Assembly: GCA_947306025.1 (NCBI GenBank)
Contig: CAMZFJ010000139.1
Span: 1-5,893, forward strand
Reading direction: 5' to 3'
Length of the DNA: 5,893 bases
Origin: an uncultured Fibrobacter sp.
GTDB taxonomy: Bacteria; Fibrobacterota; Fibrobacteria; Fibrobacterales; Fibrobacteraceae
The notes below the pieces were generated by a model. The model ran no database searches and was not told where the DNA came from. It was given only the letters and a program-made list of their open reading frames with translations. Position numbers and translations under genes: made by a program. Each line of letters opens with the position of its first letter. The stretch's first letter is position 1. This document shows, one piece after another, positions 1 through 4,969 of this stretch.

Positions 1-18
1 GTGTGATTTGGTAATGTA

Positions 19-1713
19 ATGAGTGATGAAATAGACAACTCTTCGAGCATTATAGGCCTCGATCGAAAAAAAATCAAGGATTTCTTTTTGCGGAAGCTTC
101 CGGAGATGAAGGAAGCCGTTATTGATGCTATTATTGAAATTTTACCAAGCGTTCCGCATTATCAAGAAGAAAACGATCACTTTACGTTCAGAATTATCAT
201 GGGAAACGGAAACCCGCCCATGGGTTGGAACCGCCGCATTTACGATTTTTCGGGAGATTCTCTAGAGAACTTGTTCAAGGAACGCGTCAAGGCGTGCTTG
301 AAGGACGTCATTCATTTTTGCAAGAGCGGTTGTGACCTGATTATCCAGCAGATGCCAGCTCGCGAAAAGACGGAAATGTCTATCCGGGTGGGAGTATTCC
401 AGTCGGACTTGGGCAATGCTGGCGAAACGGAACGCGCTCTTCTCGAAAAAGGCTTTTTGCTAATCGAGTGCGTGAACCGCTCCAAGATTTGCATCAATTC
501 GCATACTTCCGCTGGCGTGAGCGACCATTTGCTTATCCGTTTTGACCTAGATGAAAATGAATTTTCGGACAATTTGCAAGATAAGGATTTGGATTCGTAC
601 CCGAAGGGATTCTGGGCAGGCTTGTTCTCGCAAATCAAGAGGGAAGTCCATGGTACCATTTGCTTGTTCGTGGATCCGTCCTGGAAAGGCAATGATGACG
701 AAAACTTTGACGCCGGAAAGATAGTCATCGAAGACTACAAGGAAATGCAAATCAAGCCAGATTCCATGCTGGATTCGCAATCGTACCGCGATTTGTACGA
801 ACAGAATTTTATCCGTAAGATGTTTATCTCGATGCTCAATTACGATGGCATTACGGTGATTGATACGAATGGCTGTGTCCGTGCGTTTCACTGCTTTGTG
901 TCTATCCATCGAGGAAAGTTTACGTCGGGCGGTGCAAGACACCGTGCCTATAGGGCTTTGGCCAATTTGTTTAAGGACAACGAGTGCTATAAGGCGCTTT
1001 ATTTCCAGTCGCAAGAAGGAAACATCAGGTTCTATCACAAGTTCCGTGTCTCTCCGGCGTTTGATTCTGCGGTGATGGATGATTCCGGAGACGAACAGGA
1101 TAATGTTAAGACCGTATCGACAAATGCGGATCATGTGGATGCAAAAACGGCATCGCTTGCATCGGCTGTCAATGCGGGTGTTACTGAATCTTCTAGTATC
1201 GATGAAACCTCTCCGTTGTCGGAATTCCTCAATCGCTTGCGCGATGCGCATTTGGGAATTGATAACTTCTACAACGAACCGAAACCTGCTGAAGATTTGT
1301 ACAACGCCACTCTCGAAATGACGGATGAATCTTGGGGTCGCGTCAATGTGGAACGTATTGTGAACGTGCCGCTTATTTGCTTGATCGGTAACTCGTACGG
1401 TTATTCGACGAACGCCGAACCGTTCCTCAAAAAGATACTGGAAAAAATCCCGAATTCCGTTTGGACGATTTACTTGAACAACAAGTGCTACGAGGATTCT
1501 TCGCTTTCGTCAACGCTTGGGAGCAAGAACCAAGAAAGCCAGTGGTCCAAGCTCATGAACGAGACCGGCTCAGACGATGCCAATGCAGAAAAGTATGTGA
1601 CCGATGAATTGGCGGAGCACATCAAGACTGTCTATAAGCACGTGAGCAAACAGTTTGCCGAAAAATTCGAGGAAGAACGCAACCTCTGGGAAAATCTCTT
1701 CAAGGGATACTAG
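19..1713 (+). CDS. Divergent diadenylate cyclase (DAC/DisA_N-like) domain protein with unknown N- and C-terminal regions
   Basis: This 564-residue protein is predicted soluble, with no signal peptide or membrane segment visible. Residues about 258-343 read like a DAC nucleotidyltransferase core. A helix leads into YDGITVID (D276, G277), a strand NGCVRAF follows, then GGARHRA (R307-H308-R309), and finally SQEGNIRFY, which matches the SEETGxI segment of DAC proteins. In the family, the DGA aspartate binds metal and RHR contacts ATP, and two ATP are joined into c-di-AMP. The 31-residue spacing from D276 to R307 fits known DACs. Differences are DGI in place of DGA and about five extra residues between RHR and the SxE segment. 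Residues 1-250 match no domain I can name and may be a sensor of the DACN type reported before DAC domains. Residues 347-398 form an acidic, Ser/Thr/Ala-rich linker, and 399-564 are unrecognised. The start is fixed because an in-frame TGA at 4-6 leaves ATG 19 as the only start; no Shine-Dalgarno is seen. The DAC call is probable; activity is inferred. Confidence 0.72.
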   Translation: MSDEIDNSSSIIGLDRKKIKDFFLRKLPEMKEAVIDAIIEILPSVPHYQEENDHFTFRIIMGNGNPPMGWNRRIYDFSGDSLENLFKERVKACLKDVIHFCKSGCDLIIQQMPAREKTEMSIRVGVFQSDLGNAGETERALLEKGFLLIECVNRSKICINSHTSAGVSDHLLIRFDLDENEFSDNLQDKDLDSYPKGFWAGLFSQIKREVHGTICLFVDPSWKGNDDENFDAGKIVIEDYKEMQIKPDSMLDSQSYRDLYEQNFIRKMFISMLNYDGITVIDTNGCVRAFHCFVSIHRGKFTSGGARHRAYRALANLFKDNECYKALYFQSQEGNIRFYHKFRVSPAFDSAVMDDSGDEQDNVKTVSTNADHVDAKTASLASAVNAGVTESSSIDETSPLSEFLNRLRDAHLGIDNFYNEPKPAEDLYNATLEMTDESWGRVNVERIVNVPLICLIGNSYGYSTNAEPFLKKILEKIPNSVWTIYLNNKCYEDSSLSSTLGSKNQESQWSKLMNETGSDDANAEKYVTDELAEHIKTVYKHVSKQFAEKFEEERNLWENLFKGY

Positions 1714-1716
1714 AAT

Positions 1717-1750
1717 TTAGAACTTAGCTCGCTTCGCTCTTAGAACTTAG
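1717..1750. repeat. Direct repeat of the 11-mer TTAGAACTTAG around a CGCTTCG core
   Basis: The word TTAGAACTTAG occurs at 1717-1727 and again at 1740-1750. The 12 nt between them are CTCGCTTCGCTC. The reverse complement of its last nine bases, CTAAGTTCT, returns at 1809-1817, so the element spans the whole convergent gap. A degenerate copy (TAGAATTTAG) begins at 1711 and supplies the TAG stop of the upstream gene. Function is unknown; it looks like a mosaic intergenic repeat. Confidence 0.75.
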
Positions 1751-1758
1751 AGCTTTGG

Positions 1759-1801
1759 TTCGACAGGCTCACCAACCTTTAAGGTCCCTGAGCTTGCCGA
1801 A
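1759..1801. repeat. REP-like imperfect palindrome between convergent genes, possible bidirectional terminator
   Basis: The left arm TTCGACAGGCTCACCAACC (1759-1777) and the right arm GGTCCCTGAGCTTGCCGAA (1783-1801) pair at 14 of 19 positions across a 5-nt loop, TTTAA. The TTCGACAGGCTCA and TGAGCTTGCCGAAGG cores resemble, from memory, a palindromic intergenic element found in many bacterial genomes. No U-run follows on either strand, so a classical intrinsic terminator is not supported. A role in 3'-end formation or mRNA stability between the two converging genes remains possible. Confidence 0.65.
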
Positions 1802-1803
1802 GG

Positions 1804-1827
1804 GCCAACTAAGTTCTGCCAACTAAG
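1804..1827. repeat. Direct repeat GCCAACTAAG overlapping the lgt stop codon
   Basis: GCCAACTAAG is present at 1804-1813 and 1818-1827, separated by TTCT. The second copy covers 1823-1825, which on the minus strand is the TAG stop of lgt. The repeat therefore runs into the last codons of the gene. Confidence 0.7.
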
Positions 1828-2698
1828 CTTTTTTGGTTGCTTTCTTTTCGCGGTAGAAGAGATATATCATCCACGCAAGGCCTACGAGAATCATCACGGA
1901 GCAGAGTGTTTGCCCGCGGCTCATGCCAAAGAGGTCTACGCGTCCAAGATGGGCGTCCGGTTTGCGGAAAAATTCAATGAAGAAGCGGAACAGACCGTAG
2001 CCCATTAAGTAAAGGCATGGAATTTTGTCGTGAAGTTTTGGAATCTTGCGTAAGTTGTACAAAACGAGGAACAACACAATGCCTTCGAAAATCATTTCGT
2101 AAAGCTGGCTCGGGTGGTGGAGAATCGGGTTGGCGAGGGTGCTGTCGTGGGCGAGCGGGAACCACATACCGATAGCGCTGGTCGTAGCTTCACCGAAAAG
2201 CTCACCGTTGATGAAATTGCCCCAGCGGCCCCAAGTGTAGGCTAGCGGTGCTGCAAGCATGGCGAGGTTTAACGTTTTCCAGACGTCGAGCTTGTTACGC
2301 TTTGCGCCGATGCAGAAAAATACGATACCCAAGATGAGACCGCCATGGTACGACATTCCCGAAATCCCGACAAAGTGGCTGCCGAGTTCATCGTGCGTAA
2401 ACGGTAAAATGATTTCGAGTGGATTCGAAAGATAGTAGCCCGGTTTATAAAAGAAAACGTAACCGAGGCGGGCGCCGAGCAAGATGCCTGCGATAATCCA
2501 GGTGAATATGTTATCGAGCTGTTCCTTGGTGTAACCCAGTTTTTCTTTCTCGCTGATTTTCCACATGGTGAGGTAGGCGGTCACGAACGCAAAAATGTAC
2601 ATGACACCGTACCAGTGGACTGGAAAACCAACGAAAGGAATCGTGAAGGCTATTCCGTCGAAGTAAGTCGGTATTAAGTTCCACCAAGATAATTCCAT
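1823..2698 (-). CDS. lgt: Prolipoprotein diacylglyceryl transferase Lgt
   Basis: Lgt is an inner-membrane enzyme that moves the diacylglyceryl group of phosphatidylglycerol onto the lipobox cysteine of prolipoproteins, the first step of lipoprotein maturation. The 291-residue product has the usual family length and about seven hydrophobic segments. Family motifs appear in order: GARLGYVFFY (75-84), GMSYHGGLILG with H118 (the counterpart of E. coli H103), the Lgt signature GRWGNFINGELFG (157-169, with R158 and E166), HPSQLYE (195-201), and FRFFIEFFRKPD (237-248, with R238 and E242). All residues known to be essential in E. coli Lgt have counterparts. It is the last gene of the minus-strand run, 33 nt after the transpeptidase gene, and converges on the DAC-like gene. 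ATG 2698 is chosen because AGGA lies 5 nt upstream and the N-terminus fits the family. Confidence 0.97.
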   Translation of the reverse strand: MELSWWNLIPTYFDGIAFTIPFVGFPVHWYGVMYIFAFVTAYLTMWKISEKEKLGYTKEQLDNIFTWIIAGILLGARLGYVFFYKPGYYLSNPLEIILPFTHDELGSHFVGISGMSYHGGLILGIVFFCIGAKRNKLDVWKTLNLAMLAAPLAYTWGRWGNFINGELFGEATTSAIGMWFPLAHDSTLANPILHHPSQLYEMIFEGIVLFLVLYNLRKIPKLHDKIPCLYLMGYGLFRFFIEFFRKPDAHLGRVDLFGMSRGQTLCSVMILVGLAWMIYLFYREKKATKKA

Positions 2699-2703
2699 AA
2701 TAT

Positions 2704-2707
2704 TCCT
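2704..2707 (-). promoter_or_regulatory. Shine-Dalgarno site of lgt (AGGA)
   Basis: On the minus strand AGGA ends 5 nt before ATG 2698, inside the 33-nt gap after the transpeptidase stop codon. It is the only clear Shine-Dalgarno sequence before any gene in this window, and it supports the lgt start chosen. Confidence 0.6.
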
Positions 2708-2731
2708 GCTTCTTTTGTGTTCAAATCTAAA

Positions 2732-4066
2732 TTATTTTTTTTGTTCGAGGTTCTGGTGCGCCCAATAGTTGATGACTGTTGCTGCGACCTGCGTTGCTGG
2801 TTGCGAACGAATTTCTTTGTGCATCTGCATGACGATGACGACAATGGATTTGCTCGGGTTCGCCCTGGATTCGGCAAACCCCATGAACCAGTCGTAACGG
2901 CCTGCAGGATCTTTCCCGTCGAGCGAACCTGTTTTTCCGCCGAGGCGGAGCGCTTCGAAGTTTTTCTTTGCCATGTTCTTTGTGGACATGTGCTTGTGGG
3001 CAGTGCCTTGCGCTACAGAACGGAGCATGGATTCGCGGAGGCCATAGTAGGTGTTTTCGGTGAATTTTCCGATGTCAAGCGCGAGTGACCGTTGCGGTGC
3101 GAATGGCGCCATGTCACGAGCCCATGGGATTTGGAGCGGCTTCTTTGTGAGGATAGCGCGGACTTGCGCTGCAGCAAGAAGCGGCGTGAGTGTTGTCGAT
3201 GTTGTAAAACCGCAGGCGACTTCGGCAAGGCCGTAGCCCGTGTCCGGAGCGGTATAGCTCGATGCGTTTGGGGCGTTGCCCGGGAAGCGCTTGTTGTAAC
3301 CTAGCTTAGCGGCGGCAGAGAGTAGGCGCTTTGCGCCGACTGATCTTCCAACGATGGCCATTGGCGGGTTCGCGGAGCGGGCAAACGCTTCGGAAAGTTC
3401 CATCGTGGGGCCTTTATATTTTTCGGGAACGCGGAGCTGGTTCAAGTAGAGCGTGTGGTGGCGCCCCATCATCGGGATGCGAGTGTTGAGCGAATAGCGG
3501 TTGCTTTCCATGGCGGCGGCAATTGTCACAAGCTTTGCAAGGGATGCCGCGGGGAAGGTGGGGCGCCCAATCCAGTCGGGCCTGTTTTGTATTTTGCCGT
3601 CGCGGCGTTCACCCCAGGCAATGATTTCGTTTGTCTTTGTATCGACGACGAGGATGATGCCCAAGTCTGGGTGGTAGCGACGTAACAAAATATCAATTTT
3701 TTCGGCGAGGTAAGGATTCTTTTGCGCCTTGATGTGGAGCGTGTCGCGGACGTTGTTTGTGCTGCCTGCGGTTCCGTTGCTATCGAGAGACTTGTCGAAG
3801 TCGTTGTCTTCGATTCCGGTGAGGGCGGCAAGTCCGTTTGGATTTTCGCTGACGATGGAGTCGAATGCGTTTGTGTCGCTATAGTCGGTTATAAAGGCGG
3901 CTGTGTCGGCAAGCGAATCTATGGCTGGCGCGGTCTCTTGATTCTCGACGGTTAGCGCTACCTCGTCTTTCGTGGAACAATGAACAATGGCTACAATAAT
4001 CAATATAAGAACGGTAATCGCAATGGCGCGGTTACGCATTCTTTGTGCGTAGGAGAGTCTTTCCAT
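2732..4066 (-). CDS. Membrane-anchored penicillin-binding transpeptidase, small, lacking a PBP dimerisation domain
   Basis: This is a D,D-transpeptidase-fold protein that probably cross-links peptidoglycan in the periplasm. Numbering from ATG 4066 gives 444 residues. A basic N-terminus precedes a single hydrophobic segment at about 14-30, which serves as a signal anchor. An acidic, low-complexity stretch at about 35-110 follows. The catalytic domain holds all three serine-acyltransferase motifs in order: SLAK (S175 nucleophile, K178), SAN (231-233) and KTG (378-380). The late segment YDWFMGFAE (392-400) is typical of class B PBP transpeptidase domains. No room exists for the N-terminal pedestal of FtsI or MrdA, and no glycosyltransferase domain is seen. 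An earlier TTG at 4111 would add 15 residues and overlap orn by 41 nt. ATG 4066 is preferred because it starts 4 nt after the orn stop and gives a normal anchor, although no Shine-Dalgarno is seen; coupling to orn translation is likely. A carboxypeptidase or beta-lactamase-like role cannot be excluded. Confidence 0.88.
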   Translation of the reverse strand: MERLSYAQRMRNRAIAITVLILIIVAIVHCSTKDEVALTVENQETAPAIDSLADTAAFITDYSDTNAFDSIVSENPNGLAALTGIEDNDFDKSLDSNGTAGSTNNVRDTLHIKAQKNPYLAEKIDILLRRYHPDLGIILVVDTKTNEIIAWGERRDGKIQNRPDWIGRPTFPAASLAKLVTIAAAMESNRYSLNTRIPMMGRHHTLYLNQLRVPEKYKGPTMELSEAFARSANPPMAIVGRSVGAKRLLSAAAKLGYNKRFPGNAPNASSYTAPDTGYGLAEVACGFTTSTTLTPLLAAAQVRAILTKKPLQIPWARDMAPFAPQRSLALDIGKFTENTYYGLRESMLRSVAQGTAHKHMSTKNMAKKNFEALRLGGKTGSLDGKDPAGRYDWFMGFAESRANPSKSIVVIVMQMHKEIRSQPATQVAATVINYWAHQNLEQKK

Positions 4067-4070
4067 GGAG

Positions 4071-4610
4071 TTACTTGAAGAATGTCTTTCTGTAGTAGGC
4101 GAGTTCGGCAATACTTTCGCGGATGTCGTTTAACGCTTCGTGGCGCTTTTCTTTTTGGAATTCTTCGAACTCTGGATACCAGCGGAACGTGAGTTCCTTG
4201 ATGGAGCTCACGTCAACGTTTCGGTAGCAGAGCCATTCCGAAATTTCGGGCATGTATTTGTACAAAAAGCGCCTGTCTTGCGTGATGGAATTTCCGCAAA
4301 GGAGGTTCTTTGTCTTTTCTGTGAAGGGCTTGATAAAACGGAGCGTTTCGAGTTCGGCGTCCTTTAGGGAATACTGCGAACGGCGGCAACGATCGACGAG
4401 CCCGCTTTGATTGTGGTGTCGCGTATTCCATTCGTCCATGCTTTCAAAAACATTTTCTGGTTGGTGAATGGCTATGACGGGCCCTTCGGCGAGAATGTTC
4501 AAATTGGCATCGGTAACAATGGTTGCTATTTCGAGAATGACATCTTTTTCAGGATCGAGACCGGACATTTCCAGGTCCATCCAAACTAAATTTCGAGAAC
4601 TTTTGGCCAT
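4071..4610 (-). CDS. orn: Oligoribonuclease Orn (DEDDh 3'-5' exoribonuclease)
   Basis: Orn is a cytoplasmic enzyme that degrades RNA fragments of two to a few nucleotides to mononucleotides. It also clears the dinucleotides (pGpG, pApA) left when cyclic dinucleotides are opened. The 179-residue product is nearly the same length as E. coli Orn. Exo motif I is VWMDLEMSGLD with D12 and E14; motif II has D112 in NSITQDRRFL; motif III is KRHEALNDIRES with H157 and D162. The full DEDDh set is therefore present. The segment HQPENVFESMDEWNTRHH (49-66) is also typical of the family. It is the first gene of the minus-strand run, with the transpeptidase start 4 nt after its stop. ATG 4610 is the natural start, since catalytic D12 then falls at the family position. 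No Shine-Dalgarno is visible upstream. Confidence 0.96.
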   Translation of the reverse strand: MAKSSRNLVWMDLEMSGLDPEKDVILEIATIVTDANLNILAEGPVIAIHQPENVFESMDEWNTRHHNQSGLVDRCRRSQYSLKDAELETLRFIKPFTEKTKNLLCGNSITQDRRFLYKYMPEISEWLCYRNVDVSSIKELTFRWYPEFEEFQKEKRHEALNDIRESIAELAYYRKTFFK

Positions 4611-4619
4611 ACGCGGTAT

Positions 4620-4625
4620 AAAATA
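4620..4625 (-). promoter_or_regulatory. Possible -10 element of the orn operon
   Basis: On the minus strand TATTTT lies 9 nt before the orn ATG, the same spacing as the TATATT before fabF. No convincing -35 element was found. Combined with the absence of a Shine-Dalgarno, the transcript could start at or very near the start codon. AT-rich DNA easily gives such matches, so support is weak. Confidence 0.25.
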
Positions 4626-4639
4626 GTAAATAGTTTTAA

Positions 4640-4735
4640 GTTACTAGGGCGACTTCGTCGCAGTTCCGAGTTCTGAGTTACTAGTTACTAGGGCGACTTC
4701 GTCGCAGTTCCGAGTTCTGAGTTACTAGTTACTAG
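4640..4735. repeat. Two tandem copies of a 44-bp repeat, each with a GCGAC-TTC-GTCGC hairpin
   Basis: Copy 1 (4640-4683) and copy 2 (4684-4727) are identical over all 44 bases. A third partial copy, GTTACTAG, follows at 4728-4735. Each unit begins GTTACTAG, contains the perfect 5-bp hairpin GCGACTTCGTCGC (4649-4661 and 4693-4705), and ends GAGTTACTA. Exact identity suggests recent duplication or ongoing homogenisation. It sits upstream of both orn and fabF. Confidence 0.9.
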
Positions 4736-4769
4736 AGTTGCTTCACAGAATCTTGTCTCTTAAGTCTTC

Positions 4770-4797
4770 TAGTAACTATCAACTAGTAACTATTAAC
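4770..4797. repeat. Two tandem 14-bp repeats, TAGTAACTAT(C/T)AAC
   Basis: Units at 4770-4783 and 4784-4797 differ at one base. Both carry CTAGTAAC-type sequence (4769-4776 and 4783-4790), the reverse complement of the GTTACTAG word of the 44-bp repeat. The two repeat blocks could thus pair across about 35 nt, roughly 4721-4735 with 4769-4790, to form a longer imperfect stem. Confidence 0.75.
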
Positions 4798-4954
4798 TAA
4801 ACTTATGTATGTTTTATATAATAAAAATAACGTAAAATCCTATATATATGGATAAATTCTTCTAAAGTTACAAAAATATTTGCTAAAATGTAATTTTTTG
4901 CTACAAATTGTCTTTTTCTTCACTCTCTTACGAAAATATTACCGTTTTTTTTGT

Positions 4955-4962
4955 TATATTTG
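4955..4962 (+). promoter_or_regulatory. Likely fabF promoter element TATATTTG
   Basis: TATATTTG fits both a sigma-70 -10 box (TATATT, 4955-4960) and the TAnnTTTG -7 element known from Bacteroidetes. It ends 7 nt before the fabF ATG, and the surrounding 100 bases are AT-rich. No good -35 or -33 match was found upstream. Transcription would begin within a few bases of the start codon. Confidence 0.45.
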
Positions 4963-4969
4963 GCGCATT

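Larger units (their letters stand above)
4611..4969. other. Divergent intergenic region between orn and fabF: repeats, then AT-rich promoter DNA
   Basis: No coding sequence is supported here. The orn-proximal part (about 4611-4640) is AT-rich and probably holds the orn promoter. The middle (4640-4800) consists of stop-rich words built on GTTACTAG and its reverse complement CTAGTAAC. The last 170 bases are very AT-rich and lead into fabF. No tRNA, riboswitch or other RNA gene was recognised. Confidence 0.7.

Noticed and set aside
547..1251. A 234-codon open frame antisense to the DAC-like gene
   Set aside because: It is Arg/Ile-rich with no motif and overlaps the region coding for the DAC hallmarks. 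It is best explained as a shadow.
19..1713. DAC-like gene as part of an anti-phage nucleotide-signalling system (CBASS-like)
   Set aside because: The protein does not resemble a CD-NTase, and no effector, nuclease or mobile gene is seen. The genes to the right are housekeeping. Sequence left of position 1 would be needed to revisit this.
1714..1822. Intrinsic terminator with U-tract for either convergent gene
   Set aside because: The hairpin at 1759-1801 is imperfect and no T-run follows it on either strand.
2732..4066. Transpeptidase as a lipoprotein (a cysteine at residue 30 follows the hydrophobic segment, and lgt is adjacent)
   Set aside because: The residues before the cysteine are I-V-H, and histidine at -1 does not fit a lipobox, so a signal anchor is more likely.
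4640..4797. CRISPR array
   Set aside because: The 44-bp units abut with no spacers, there are only two and a fraction, and no cas gene is near.
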